From Agrocybe praecox (taxonomy: Eukaryota > Basidiomycota > Agaricomycetes > Agaricales > Agrocybaceae), in NCBI GenBank assembly GCA_964017145.1, contig OZ024850.1, positions 1,837,618-1,901,617 on the forward strand: a stretch of 64,000 nt of DNA. Direction: 5' to 3'. Positions 11,626-21,745 of the stretch are shown here, piece by piece (position 1 is the stretch's first letter; every line of letters starts with the position of its first letter). The position numbers were made by a program, and so were the translations under genes. The notes beneath the pieces were generated by a model that saw nothing but the letters and a program-made list of their open reading frames with translations, made no database searches and had not been told where the DNA came from.

Positions 11626-13105
11626 AGTACAAAGAAAAGTTTACAGAATGGTTTTCTGACAGCTTTTGAATCAAGAGGTCACTTATCCCAACGGAGCAAG
11701 GTTGGCGCGTTCGCGGCGGACTACATTTCTTCGCTCATTTCTTATGATGTGTTTATTCTCGGCGCTCGCTGTATCGGGATTCGGGAAGATGACACAGCGC
11801 TAGAAAAGGTGGTACTATGTTATCCATCGGCGCTAGCACTCCAGCACGCGCGCTCGACATACCGTGATATGTCCGATTGTAGACGCTGTGCTAATTCTAG
11901 AAAGTCGCTGGTCCTAGATATTAGTTTATATAGTTTGTATTTAGCATATCTCGAATAAATTTGACTGGCTGTATCTGGCATCTTCTAAGCCTTGCACAAA
12001 ACGTTCCGGTGTGGTCAAGATTAGAATCATTAAAATTTATTTATTTTTCAACTACCAAATGACACGTATTACAGGAATACATAATTGTAAACTACACCAA
12101 ACCTTATCTATCGAGGAGCGAAACAGAAGAGCAGACATACCATGGTCTGTCACCAAACATTTGAATGTTGAACGTCGAATGGTAATTTTGCATTGTCGTG
12201 TCCTCATTTTCGAAGCATCTATAAACAATCCAACAAATTACATCGTTCAATCAGAACAATAGTGCAAAGAGGAGCATAGCAGGCGTGGACATACCATTTC
12301 CGACTGCGTTCACCGGCGGACAACAGGTCCCTATCATCGTCGACTCGCATCTGATATCCTTGCTGTGTTTGTCTAAGGATTATATTTGCTCATATGATGC
12401 ACATAGGAAGACGTATCAACACTTATCCAATTCCCAACTATCAATTTAACACCCATAACTCAGTTTAGCATTCTCGGACCTCCAAATTTCAATACATCCA
12501 TTAAAAAAAGTACACGACGAGTAGAATAGAAAGAAGGGCGTACCAAGATCCATTCAAAGTTATCGTTCTCAACGAGAAAAGATAAGAGGTGTCGTGTTCG
12601 TGCTGCATCATCCGTTTCCTTGGCTTATCTTCTGTGACACAACCTAAAAAGCCTTGACTGGCATTGGCCTCCTTGTAAGAGAGTTGGTTGAGTGTCCGAG
12701 TTGTGGGGGGATTGGGAAGGCAATGTCGTGATAAAATGAGCAGCGTATGGCGGAGATGAAGGGAGTGGATGAAGGGGGACGAAGGTTCATTCGAAAAATT
12801 GTGTTGTGTTATTGATGTCACGTGTCACACAGGCGGAGTTTGAACTGTTTTTGTCATGAATTTCGAGGCCGTCACCACGTACATACCTTGACGTATCGTC
12901 CCCATTCCACGTCTCGCGTCCGGCTTCCGAGTGCTGTATGCATCAACTTCTGAGCAGCCAGTGATTCTGTCTTCAACTTTCAACAGCCAACTTTTGCAGG
13001 TGAGTCGGAATGATCAACTCCCAGCTGGAATGGAGTGGTGCATTTAAGGCTCTGCAAAGTTCACATGGAAAAGTGAATGGTATTTAGATTCCATCTTGTG
13101 CATAC
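11626..13105. other. Gene-free flank left of the retrotransposon
   Basis: No reading frame here is convincing. A gtgagt donor-like site follows tttgcag near 12997-13004, hinting at an untraceable small exon. The sequence directly before the LTR is the original insertion target. Confidence 0.4.
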
Positions 13106-13110
13106 AACCT
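13106..13110. repeat. Target-site duplication, left copy
   Basis: The five bases aacct before the left LTR are repeated exactly after the right LTR at 19634-19638, marking an integrase-mediated insertion. Confidence 0.9.
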
Positions 13111-13161
13111 TGTCAGGGCAACACTAAGATCAGTGTGACAAGGCCACCAACAAAGACAAAG

Positions 13162-13199
<38 letters not shown>

Positions 13200-13618
13200 A
13201 GAGAGAGAGAGACACTCAATGGTTCTAAGAGATCACACCAATGATAGTGGATATCCTAAGAGATTGAAGCTGGGGCTACAGCTACCTACATGTCCAGTAT
13301 ATATACCCTACAGCTATTCTAGAATATTCCTACATTACATCATGAAACAAAAGGATGAGTAAGACAATGACATCATAAAGGAATGATGAATAAGACAATG
13401 ACATCATGAAACAAGGAGAAGAATGATGTGGAGCAATTGAGGCAGTGCTCATGGGAAATAAAGATGATAAGTATCTAATCAAGGATCTAAGTGATAATCA
13501 ATGAGATAATCAAGGAGATAATCAAAGATGTAAAAGAGATAAGATATCTACATAATTAAGAAAGGGAAAAATGCGAAATAAATATATAAAAATAGAGAAA
13601 AATAGGGAAACCCTGACA
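13111..13618 (-). repeat. 3' LTR (508 bp)
   Basis: It begins TGTCAGGGCA and ends CCCTGACA on the plus strand. It contains an (AG)n tract near 13165-13200 and a tatatata element near 13299-13306, and matches the right LTR base for base as far as I can read. Confidence 0.93.
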
Positions 13619-13634
13619 TCACCCCCTCTCTAAG
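13619..13634 (-). promoter_or_regulatory. Polypurine tract for plus-strand priming
   Basis: Directly before the 3' LTR, the element strand reads TTAGAGAGGGGGTGA. The purine run ends at the LTR border and doubles as the last codons and stop of pol. Confidence 0.75.
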
Positions 13635-16600
13635 GCACATTTCCCACAATGTGCACATGTATGAGTAAGTTTAGAGGGTTTCAGAGGAGGAGGAGGTTCA
13701 GTGAAGTTAATTAAAGGTGAAAAAGAAAGTCTATCAAAAGTAAGAGCAGAAATCCTTCTGGGTGCAGCTGGATGCTTGGCATGGAACTCTTTAATTGATT
13801 TGGCTGCCTTCTTCAAATGTTCAGCAGGTTCCCAACTGCTTTCTTCATTTGGATAGTTTTTCCATTTAACCAAGTACTGCAGCTTATTTCTGAATAATCT
13901 GCTGTCCTTAATGTACTCAACTTCCCATTCAGGATTTTCTCCTTTAATGACAGGTGGAGGTCTGGAGGGAGGCTTTCTTCCAACAGTATCAGGATGGTAG
14001 GGCATGAGCTTAACTACATTGAACACTGGATGGATTTTCATGGTTTTAGGCAGTTGAAGCTCATAGGCATTTGAACCAACAATTTTGGTGATTTTGTATG
14101 GTCCATATCTCTTGTCATCCAATTTCTTGGAAGGCCTATCAGTCTTTAGATCCTTGCCATCTAGCCAAACCATGTCTCCAACCTTGTACTCAGTAGGAGC
14201 ACCTCTGTTTCTATCATAGAATCTAGCCATGTCATCAGCAGCCTTTTTGAGTGCAGACTCTGCTTCTTTTCTGGCCTCTTCCATGTTTTTCACAAAGGTA
14301 TCTACAGTGTCCATCTTGCTGTCTCTGAGAGGTTCTGTGCCCATTCTTGGATGTCTACCATTGTTGAGCATAAATGGTGTCTGTCTGGTAGAGGCCTGAA
14401 CTCTGTTGTTGTAGGAAAATTCAGCCAAGGCCAACCATTCTACCCAGTCATCCTGTCTATGGTTTATGAAGAGCCTGAGATATTGTTCTACTTCTTGGTT
14501 GACTCTCTCAGTCTGACCATCAGTTTGAGGATGGTAGGCTGTAGATGAAGCAGTCTGAATACCAAGTATAGAGTTAAGCTCTTTCATAAATTTGGAGACA
14601 AACTGAGGACCTCTATCACAGATGATTTTGATAGGTAGACCATGCAATTTCCAAACATAGTCCCTGTAGAGCTTAGCAGTACCTTCAGATGTGACCTCAT
14701 CTGTAGTAGGTATGATGTGGATCATCTTGCTAAGTCTGTCTACAACTATCATAATGGCATTATACCCTTGACATTCAGGTAAGCCAGTGATAAAGTCCAC
14801 AGAAATAGTCTGCCAAACATCAGAGGGAATCTCAGTTGGAGTCAGGAAGCCAACAGGTTTAGCAGGGAATGTCTTGGTCCTGTTACATCTATCACATCCT
14901 CTGGTGTAGGCTGCAATATAATGGGACATTCCTGGCCACCAATAATTTCTAGAGACTAACTCTATTGTCTTCCATTTTCCTGGATGTCCAGCAATGTAGG
15001 CATCATGATGCAGTTCCACAATTTTCCTTCTAAGGTCTTTGTCTTTTGGAACATACACCTTTCCTCTGTAGAGAACAAGCCCTTGCTCCTCTGACCATTC
15101 CTGTCCATCTATCTTCTTGGTTGAAGACTTCTTCATCTCCTGTACTGCCTTGACCACTTTCTCATCAAAGTCCTTTGCTTCTCTAATCTTCTTGAGAAGA
15201 TCAGTCTCAGGACCAGCCAATGTGGTATGACCCTGTTTGAGAGCCTGGATCTTGAAGTAGGAAGGTTTGAGGAGAACTACATTTTCATTATCATTCTCCC
15301 CCTTCTTATGGTCTGATCTCCTAGACAATGCATCTGGCTTTAAAGACTTTTTACCAGGCCTATGATGAAGAGAAAAATCAAATCTGGACAAAAAGAGTGA
15401 CCATCTGGCCTGCCTTCTGGTTAACTTCTGGGCAGTCATAAAGTACTCTAGATTCTTGTGATCTGTCCAAATCTCAAAGGTATGTTGAGTCCCTTCAAGA
15501 TAATGTCTCCATTCATCTAGTGCTCTGATAATAGCCAGCATCTCCTTGTCATGGATTTCATAATTCCTTTCTACTTCAGAGAGAGACTTAGACATAAAGG
15601 CCACAGGATGCCATTTTCCATCCAAACCTTCCTGAGACAGTACAGCTCCAGTAGCATAATCAGAGCTATCTGCTTCAACTTTATAAGGTTTGTTGTCATC
15701 AGGGAAGATTAGAACAGGGGAGGATGTGACCTTAAGCTTTAGCTGGTCAAAGGCTTCCTGGTGTCTAAGTCCCCATCTCCAGACTGTCCCTTTCTTTGTC
15801 AATTCATGAAGTGGCTTGGCAATGTCTGCAAAATCCTCTATGAACCTTCTGTAGAAGTTAACAAATCCCAAGAATGATTGAACATCCTTGACATTTTCAG
15901 GTTCAGGCCATTTGGAAACTCCCTCTACCTTGACAGGATCCATTTCAATCTTGCCTTGTGAAATGATAAGTCCAAGATATTCAATCTTTTCCTTTTCAAA
16001 TTCACATTTTTCTGCTTTCAGGTAGAGTTTATTCTGTTCAAGGATTTGCAAGACCTTCTTGACTACTTCCCTATGATGTTCCAGAGTCTCAGTGAAGACC
16101 AATATGTCATCCATATAAACAATGACCACATTGCCATCAATAAGCTCTATAAAAATGTCATTCATCATAGTTTGGAAAGTTGCAGGACTGTTGGTTAAGC
16201 CAAAGAACATGACCAGTGGTTCAAACAGCCCTCTATTGGTTCTGAAAGCTGCTTTCCACTCATCCCCTTCCTTAACTCTAACATTGTTAAAGCCCCACCT
16301 GACATCCAGCTTGGTGAAATACTTGGCTTTGCTGAGTTTGGTAATGATGTCAGAAATGAGAGGTAAGGGGTAAGAGTTCTTAATGGTCATTTCATTTAGC
16401 TTCCTATAATCCTGGACTAGTCTAAGAGAGCCATCCTTCTTTTTGACAAAGAACACAGGGGATGCCATAGGTGACTTGGATGGTCTAATCCTACCAGACT
16501 TCAGATTCTCCTCTAAAAAGGCATCAAGCTCTTTTTGCTCATTTGGGGAAAGAGGATAAATCTTTGATCTGTAAGGCTCTGACCCAGGCTTTAGCTCAAT

Positions 16601-17500
16601 AGCATGATCCCAAGGCTTTCTGTCAGGTAGCCTGTCAAAGGACTCCTTTGAAAAAACTCCCTTAAATTGGTGATAATGCTTGGGGACAGCTTCTTCAAAG
16701 GTCTTCTTTGGGGATTCAGCCTGTTGATGAGACTCTTCTGCCAATTTCTGGGACACAGTTGAGGTAGCATTAATAAACTGCTTCTGAGGATGGAGATAAG
16801 AAATGAAAATCCTATCCTCAGGCTCAATCTCAGAGTCAGAGTCAGGTGAGTGATCTACAAGATCTACACCTTCATCATCAAACTGAGGGAGCTGTCTTCT
16901 CTGTACTGCAGCTATCCTCTGTCTCTTTCTCCTGGCTCTAATTACTTCCATGTGGCAGTCAGATGGACATCTAGTAAACTGGACATCACCTGACTTCCAG
17001 TTGACATCAGGATTATGTAGATAGAGCCAGGTATGCCCAATAATAGCAGTCTTGTCCCCCAAGTCACAAACAGCAAATGTAGCCTTTTCTGTATGGTTCT
17101 TGTACACCATAGTCAAGTCTACTTCCTCATGAATAGAGCCACTTTTGTTGAGAGTACCATCAACATTATAGACTGGAATGGCTCTAGGAAGTTTCCTTGT
17201 GTTGAGATTATGGTATTTTACAAAACCAGTATCCAGAAAAAGACCAGTAGCTCCAGAGTCAAGCAAGGCATTCACAGGCAACCTTTTTCCTGTATCCATT
17301 GTCTTGAGAATGACTGACAAATGGGTAGAGGCTTTTGGTTTGTGCCCTAAGATGTATATTCTCTCAGGAGTAGAAGGGAGAAGGGAATCAGAATTTGAGG
17401 ACATGATTTCTGTATCAGATTCAGAAGAGGTGGGATTGACTTTATCATTTTCATCTTCTAATACATTGAATCTATTCCATTGGGACATGTCTTTCACCAA
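13619..17500 (-). CDS. pol: Pol polyprotein: protease, RT, RNase H, integrase, chromodomain
   Basis: An uninterrupted frame of about 1293 residues. Visible motifs: aspartic protease DSGA at about residue 81; reverse transcriptase catalytic YMDD at about 461; RNase H with an acidic EADSSDYA motif near 613; integrase zinc-binding HHCC around 830-870; integrase acidic residues in SVDFITG (about 900), CDRGPQF (about 963) and QTERVNQ (about 998); and a chromodomain with YLVKWKNYP and SWEP near 1195-1245. The first Met-equivalent at 17500 is a TTG, so translation probably comes by frameshift from gag; the first ATG is four codons further in. Its frame is -1 relative to gag, whose stop lies 9-11 nt upstream. 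The TGA stop touches the 3' LTR. The protein copies the element RNA and inserts the DNA; the chromodomain probably guides it to marked chromatin. Confidence 0.95.
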   Translation of the reverse strand: MVKDMSQWNRFNVLEDENDKVNPTSSESDTEIMSSNSDSLLPSTPERIYILGHKPKASTHLSVILKTMDTGKRLPVNALLDSGATGLFLDTGFVKYHNLNTRKLPRAIPVYNVDGTLNKSGSIHEEVDLTMVYKNHTEKATFAVCDLGDKTAIIGHTWLYLHNPDVNWKSGDVQFTRCPSDCHMEVIRARRKRQRIAAVQRRQLPQFDDEGVDLVDHSPDSDSEIEPEDRIFISYLHPQKQFINATSTVSQKLAEESHQQAESPKKTFEEAVPKHYHQFKGVFSKESFDRLPDRKPWDHAIELKPGSEPYRSKIYPLSPNEQKELDAFLEENLKSGRIRPSKSPMASPVFFVKKKDGSLRLVQDYRKLNEMTIKNSYPLPLISDIITKLSKAKYFTKLDVRWGFNNVRVKEGDEWKAAFRTNRGLFEPLVMFFGLTNSPATFQTMMNDIFIELIDGNVVIVYMDDILVFTETLEHHREVVKKVLQILEQNKLYLKAEKCEFEKEKIEYLGLIISQGKIEMDPVKVEGVSKWPEPENVKDVQSFLGFVNFYRRFIEDFADIAKPLHELTKKGTVWRWGLRHQEAFDQLKLKVTSSPVLIFPDDNKPYKVEADSSDYATGAVLSQEGLDGKWHPVAFMSKSLSEVERNYEIHDKEMLAIIRALDEWRHYLEGTQHTFEIWTDHKNLEYFMTAQKLTRRQARWSLFLSRFDFSLHHRPGKKSLKPDALSRRSDHKKGENDNENVVLLKPSYFKIQALKQGHTTLAGPETDLLKKIREAKDFDEKVVKAVQEMKKSSTKKIDGQEWSEEQGLVLYRGKVYVPKDKDLRRKIVELHHDAYIAGHPGKWKTIELVSRNYWWPGMSHYIAAYTRGCDRCNRTKTFPAKPVGFLTPTEIPSDVWQTISVDFITGLPECQGYNAIMIVVDRLSKMIHIIPTTDEVTSEGTAKLYRDYVWKLHGLPIKIICDRGPQFVSKFMKELNSILGIQTASSTAYHPQTDGQTERVNQEVEQYLRLFINHRQDDWVEWLALAEFSYNNRVQASTRQTPFMLNNGRHPRMGTEPLRDSKMDTVDTFVKNMEEARKEAESALKKAADDMARFYDRNRGAPTEYKVGDMVWLDGKDLKTDRPSKKLDDKRYGPYKITKIVGSNAYELQLPKTMKIHPVFNVVKLMPYHPDTVGRKPPSRPPPVIKGENPEWEVEYIKDSRLFRNKLQYLVKWKNYPNEESSWEPAEHLKKAAKSIKEFHAKHPAAPRRISALTFDRLSFSPLINFTEPPPPLKPSKLTHTCAHCGKCALERG

Positions 17501-17508
17501 TGGTGCCT

Positions 17509-18594
17509 CTAAAAATTCTTTTTCTGTTCCTCTTGTTGCTGTTCTTCTTTTTCCTCCTTGATGAGTTTCCCATAGAAGTCTTTCAACTCCTCATGATTCA
17601 TGGCATTAATGTTGACTGTGGATCTACAGTCAGCAGCCTTATGTCCTTGTTTTCTGCATTTGAAGCAGATAAGAGGCCTGACTGATCTCCATCCAGAGTC
17701 AACTTCCATAGGAACAACATCTGGTTGCCTTGCCTGAGCAACAAAACTTCTCTGACTACTAGCAAAGGGAGAAGGACTGTGGGCAGCTGGTTTAGACTGT
17801 GGCTTCTGTGATGCAGGAGCCTTAGAAAAAGGAGAAGAGGTTGAAGAGGTAGACTTATTAAAAGCCTCCATCTGTCTCCATTGTCTATCCAACTTAGTAG
17901 CCCAAGAAATCCAGCCATTCAGACTCTTGGGCATATCAGGAACATTGTAGACTTTTTCCCTGAGAGATCTGTTCAGCCCAGTCTGAAATTTCTCAACCAA
18001 AGCAGCATCATTGTACCCAGTGTCAGAAACCAGTTCCCTGAAGCTAGCCACATATTCATCAGCAGTTTGACTTCCCTGCTTCAGAAGATTCATCTTGTGT
18101 CTGGCTGTGCTAGCAGGGTCTGGGTCTCCAAACACTTCCCTGAATTCATAGACAAAGTCTTCCCAAAGGCCTTCCTTGGAATAGTCTCCATCTAGAATTT
18201 TTGTCTTATCAAGGGCCCATTTCCCAGCAGTTCCTCCTTTCATATAGGACAGAGCACAAACAACCTTTTGAAGATCATCTGTAATACCCTTTCCATAGAA
18301 GTATAGCTTGAGTTGACTCAAGAAGGTTTCTGCTTTTTGCATAGAACCATCATATGGCTCAGGAGGGGAAACTTTGATTCCAGACTGTGAACCAAAGGCA
18401 AAGGCACCATGACTGGCAGGGGGAGTATTGACCTCTTTTGCAGCAGCAGAGAAAGGTGATTGGGTGGTAGGAGGTGTGATTGATTGTTGCTGCTGCTGTC
18501 TCAAGAGAGTCACCTCTTGGGTAAGAAGAGAAATTTGTTGTAGGAGCTCTTCCACAGAGGGGAGAGTAGTGGTAGGGAGGGTGGTAGTGTCCAT
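17509..18594 (-). CDS. gag: Gag capsid/nucleocapsid protein, 361 aa
   Basis: An ATG at 18594 opens a 361-codon frame. Residues 8-45 are Leu/Gln-rich and likely form a coiled coil. The central part, including LSQLKLYFYG and the segment around residues 130-230, matches the retrotransposon-gag capsid pattern. A single zinc knuckle, CFKCRKQGHKAADC, sits at about residues 309-322 and would bind element RNA. The tail is Glu/Gln/Lys-rich. The frame ends in TTTTTAG, and pol follows in the -1 frame, so a slip at this run could make a Gag-Pol fusion. Confidence 0.93.
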   Translation of the reverse strand: MDTTTLPTTTLPSVEELLQQISLLTQEVTLLRQQQQQSITPPTTQSPFSAAAKEVNTPPASHGAFAFGSQSGIKVSPPEPYDGSMQKAETFLSQLKLYFYGKGITDDLQKVVCALSYMKGGTAGKWALDKTKILDGDYSKEGLWEDFVYEFREVFGDPDPASTARHKMNLLKQGSQTADEYVASFRELVSDTGYNDAALVEKFQTGLNRSLREKVYNVPDMPKSLNGWISWATKLDRQWRQMEAFNKSTSSTSSPFSKAPASQKPQSKPAAHSPSPFASSQRSFVAQARQPDVVPMEVDSGWRSVRPLICFKCRKQGHKAADCRSTVNINAMNHEELKDFYGKLIKEEKEEQQQEEQKKNF

Positions 18595-19112
18595 ATTGTG
18601 GTGTAAATAAGGTAGAGGCTCTCTGGTGTGTGTGTGGGAGAAGCTATCTACTGAAAGTGTCCTTGGAATCTATTTATGTAAACTAAAAAAGATCTATGTA
18701 GTGGATACCCAGTTGTCACCCCAAGCACAGTGGGTCTAAACCTAGGATCACAGGGTTGACTACCTGGTATTTTCCTAGACCACCAAAGACAGAAACAGTT
18801 GGCCTGGATCTGCCCCAACAGTTGGTATCCCTATCTACAAGTTCACACACAACACACAGCAGAGAGTGAGAAATCCAGTAGAAACAGAGGTGTCTTGAGG
18901 AGATGTTGAAATTGGGGAGGGAGAAATGATGTAAAAGATTGGGAGGATATTGGAGGTTGAAGGGTTGGTAATGATGATGATGATGATATATGTGGTGAGA
19001 GGATGTGAGGGAAAATGGTGGAAAGAGAGATGAATAGATTGGTGTAGATAAATGTAGGTTGGTGTAGGTGAGGGTAAGATGATGGATGGTGATTGGTGGA
19101 GTTGTCTGAGAT
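18595..19112 (-). other. 5' untranslated leader of the retrotransposon
   Basis: 518 bp between the primer site and gag. It contains a short upstream frame (19120-18716) of His/Ser/Pro-rich composition that is unlikely to be coding, and gatgat simple sequence near 18970-18990. Confidence 0.6.
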
Positions 19113-19123
19113 AGCTTCAATCT
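19113..19123 (-). promoter_or_regulatory. Primer-binding site, self-priming type
   Basis: Two bases after the 5' LTR the element strand reads AGATTGAAGCT. This does not start with the TGG expected for a tRNA 3' end. It is perfectly complementary over 11 nt to AGCTTCAATCT on the same strand inside the LTR (19276-19286), the likely 5' end of the transcript. Tf1 of fission yeast primes in this way with the first 11 nt of its own RNA. Confidence 0.72.
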
Positions 19124-19125
19124 TC

Positions 19126-19176
19126 TGTCAGGGCAACACTAAGATCAGTGTGACAAGGCCACCAACAAAGACAAAG

Positions 19177-19214
<38 letters not shown>

Positions 19215-19633
19215 AGAGAGAGAGAGACACTCAATGGTTCTAAGAGATCACACCAATGATAGTGGATATCCTAAGAGATTGAAGCTGGGGCTACAGCTAC
19301 CTACATGTCCAGTATATATACCCTACAGCTATTCTAGAATATTCCTACATTACATCATGAAACAAAAGGATGAGTAAGACAATGACATCATAAAGGAATG
19401 ATGAATAAGACAATGACATCATGAAACAAGGAGAAGAATGATGTGGAGCAATTGAGGCAGTGCTCATGGGAAATAAAGATGATAAGTATCTAATCAAGGA
19501 TCTAAGTGATAATCAATGAGATAATCAAGGAGATAATCAAAGATGTAAAAGAGATAAGATATCTACATAATTAAGAAAGGGAAAAATGCGAAATAAATAT
19601 ATAAAAATAGAGAAAAATAGGGAAACCCTGACA
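19126..19633 (-). repeat. 5' LTR (508 bp)
   Basis: Same length and ends as the left LTR, and followed by the second aacct target duplication. It carries the element promoter. Confidence 0.93.
19286..19322 (-). promoter_or_regulatory. Element promoter: TATA box and inferred transcription start
   Basis: On the element strand a TATATATA box at about 19314-19321 lies roughly 30 nt upstream of the AGCTTCAATCT at 19286-19276. That spacing is what a polymerase II TATA promoter would give if the transcript began exactly at the 11-mer complementary to the primer site. The start itself is inferred, not measured. Confidence 0.6.
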
Positions 19634-19638
19634 AACCT
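19634..19638. repeat. Target-site duplication, right copy
   Basis: aacct, matching 13106-13110. Confidence 0.9.
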
Positions 19639-20432
19639 ACTCCCCGCCTTTTCCGCTCCATTTATTTTCCACGAGTCACCCCAAATATTTTGAAGTTTAC
19701 CTCTCGGCGCCAACATGACAGATTTTTGAGGATAAATGTTGCATATTAAACAAACGAATTTTTGGTCGACCTTAGTAAGCAAGAAATGGACACGAATGGT
19801 CTCTGCACTCAAATTTTAGCTGAGCAGAGTTTCATCCAATCAGATGCCGCTTGCAACTTTCAAATGGCGCTTGGCTGACATAGCCACATCAACACGGGGC
19901 GGCGATATCCTACTGTAACATGTCTCCTTACACTGCGCACTCTAACATCCTATACACACTCCTAGTAAGCACCTATTTCACAAACGTGAAAACGACTATA
20001 AGAACTTTTACAGTCTAAAGCCGACGCATAATCGGAGTACCAGCCGCTAGTGAGTTAAATTTCCTTTCCGTGGTCTGGTACACTTACTGAAAACTCTCCT
20101 TTAAACATCAAGTCTCTTCCACCAACATGTCTTATTCTTTTGTGGACCTATAGTCATCTTTAGCGCCTCCGCCGCTTAAAATTTCGTAATAACAAACTTT
20201 ATCTTCAATACTTGGTTCTTCTGGAATCGGTCTGCAGCGTCAGGGATCATCGATCATCGAGAAATGGGAATACGAACAAACCCGCCGTCGTTTCCCTTCG
20301 GAAGGGTTAGAAGATATTGGGTCGAGTGCGACGAAGGCTGAACTGACTAACTACTATTAAGAGGGCGACGCCACCGACGAAGACACAATCGCAAACGAGT
20401 AACGCGAATGGCCGTACGAAACACGCTAGCTC
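19639..20432. other. Gene-free flank right of the retrotransposon
   Basis: A minus-strand frame (19812-19537) contains a FVCLICN motif and runs into the LTR. Reading on across the empty site it meets a stop within a few codons, so I do not treat it as a broken host gene. Confidence 0.4.
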
Positions 20433-21745
20433 ATGGACTTGGACGACTCCGCCTCTTCGCAACCTGCAAAGCGTACAGTCCAGCTTATTATCAGCATCCA
20501 CCAGTCGTCAATTTGATACCCAAAGACCCATCTCACGAACAGGATCATTGCAAAGCGGCCTTCGTAACCCGATGGACGCTTTCCCCAGCGACAACTTCAA
20601 TGTCGCTTCTCCATGTGCCGATTTAGATTCCGGCAATCAAGAGGATGATTATCCTGCCAGTGCGCCGTCACAAGGACTGAATAGCATCGGGAGAGGGTTA
20701 CTGGATGATGACGACGAAGGAGATGGGTTTGGAAACGTACAGAGGAACGGGGCTGCTGGGACTCATGGAGATGAGGATGATATCCTGGGTCTGCTGAGCC
20801 AGCCTGTGGAAGCTGTAAAGGCGAAGACGGGTGGTAGGACGAATAGGAATGATGATTTGGTACGCAAACTTTCCCCCCCTTCCTTCCTCGTCTATGTTCC
20901 GGCGAAATTATATTTTTTATTTCTATTTATTCACTTTTACCCCACATGCAATTTTCTTCGTATTAATGTCCAACTCTTTTGTCTACTAGTCATGGCACGA
21001 CGATATCTCAGATACCAGAACCACCACCACGAGCAGCCGACCTACCCACGGCAAGGAAAGGCCTCCCTCGCCTCCACCACACATCCTCGGCCAATTCGTA
21101 GAAATGCGGTTCTCCGTCAAGCAGCCCGACAAGCGTTACGAGCGACCCCAGGCGGTCAAGATGTCCAAGCCGCCTTCGAATGTCTCTTAAACGGGGAGGC
21201 CAAGATCAAAGTGGCGGAAGCACACATTGACTCTCTCCACCACCTGTACATGATGCACTGTCCGCCGTACCACGAGCTCGCGGACCACCAAAAGGCAAAA
21301 AGATAGCGAGCGCGAGAGGCTAGAAAGACAGTGTCAGGCCTCTGCACGCCCTGCCGGTGGTGCTGGTGAGGGTTCGGGGTCCACTGTCCACTGTCCAAGC
21401 CTTCGTCGCGGAAATCTAAGAGCAAGCCGATAAACTCCCAGCACAAGCTTCAAAAAGCGGTTTGAGTGTGTTTAGTAAGGCTAGTGCGTTTTGGAAGGAA
21501 GGAAAGGTGGTTGGGGCGTATGAGGAGAGGAGAGGTGCTGGTAGTGTTGGGGTAGCGAGGGGTGAATCGAGAAGTTCTAGGGCACTTGAGCTGCTGCTGC
21601 TGCTGCTGTGGGCAGCAGACCGAAGTGGATGCAGGGGGTGGTTTATTAGAGTGACGAGGAAGAAGAGGGTGTTGGGAAGGGAGGAACCATGATGAAGAGC
21701 ATGGTCGTGATGAACGTAGCTGTCGTACCATCACGTTCGTTGATC
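20433..21745 (+). pseudogene. Auxilin/Swa2-like gene, decayed fragment
   Basis: Several blocks match the auxilin (Swa2) family, a clathrin-uncoating co-chaperone. They are an acidic start (DDILGLLSQPVEA), a ubiquitin-associated domain (PHILGQFVEMRFS, then ARQALRATPGGQDVQAA), and the linker GLSVFSKASAFWKEGK ending in RPKWMQ. An intron at 20860-20989 is kept and joins DDL to SWHDD in phase. The ubiquitin-associated domain is broken by a one-base loss near 21119-21126, and more frame changes occur before the FWKEGK block. The TPR and J domains are absent. Retention of the intron means a DNA-level copy. The family assignment is from remembered motif order, without a database search. Confidence 0.6.

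Larger units (their letters stand above)
13111..19633 (-). mobile_element. Complete Ty3/gypsy LTR retrotransposon of the chromovirus type
   Basis: The 6523-bp element is on the minus strand and has the order 5' LTR (right), primer site, leader, gag, pol, polypurine tract, 3' LTR (left). LTR ends are the inverted pair TGTCAGGG/CCCTGACA. Both main reading frames are open over their full length and the two LTRs show no difference by eye, so the insertion is young and may still be mobile. The chromodomain at the C-terminus of integrase places it in the chromoviruses. An 11-base match between the primer site and the LTR interior suggests self-priming as in Tf1. Domain order in pol is protease, reverse transcriptase, RNase H, integrase, chromodomain. 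Confidence 0.95.

Noticed and set aside
16122..16373. Plus-strand frames inside pol and gag as antisense genes
   Set aside because: Short, overlap conserved catalytic coding sequence, and have no independent signals.
18716..19120. A 134-codon frame in the retrotransposon leader, possible extra gene
   Set aside because: His/Ser/Pro low-complexity composition from simple repeats, overlapping the primer site. Leaders of this kind are normally untranslated.
19537..19812. A minus-strand frame with FVCLICN that runs into the right LTR, as if the retrotransposon had broken a zinc-finger gene
   Set aside because: When the element is removed at the target duplication, the frame hits a stop within a few codons on the other side, and no upstream exon is evident.
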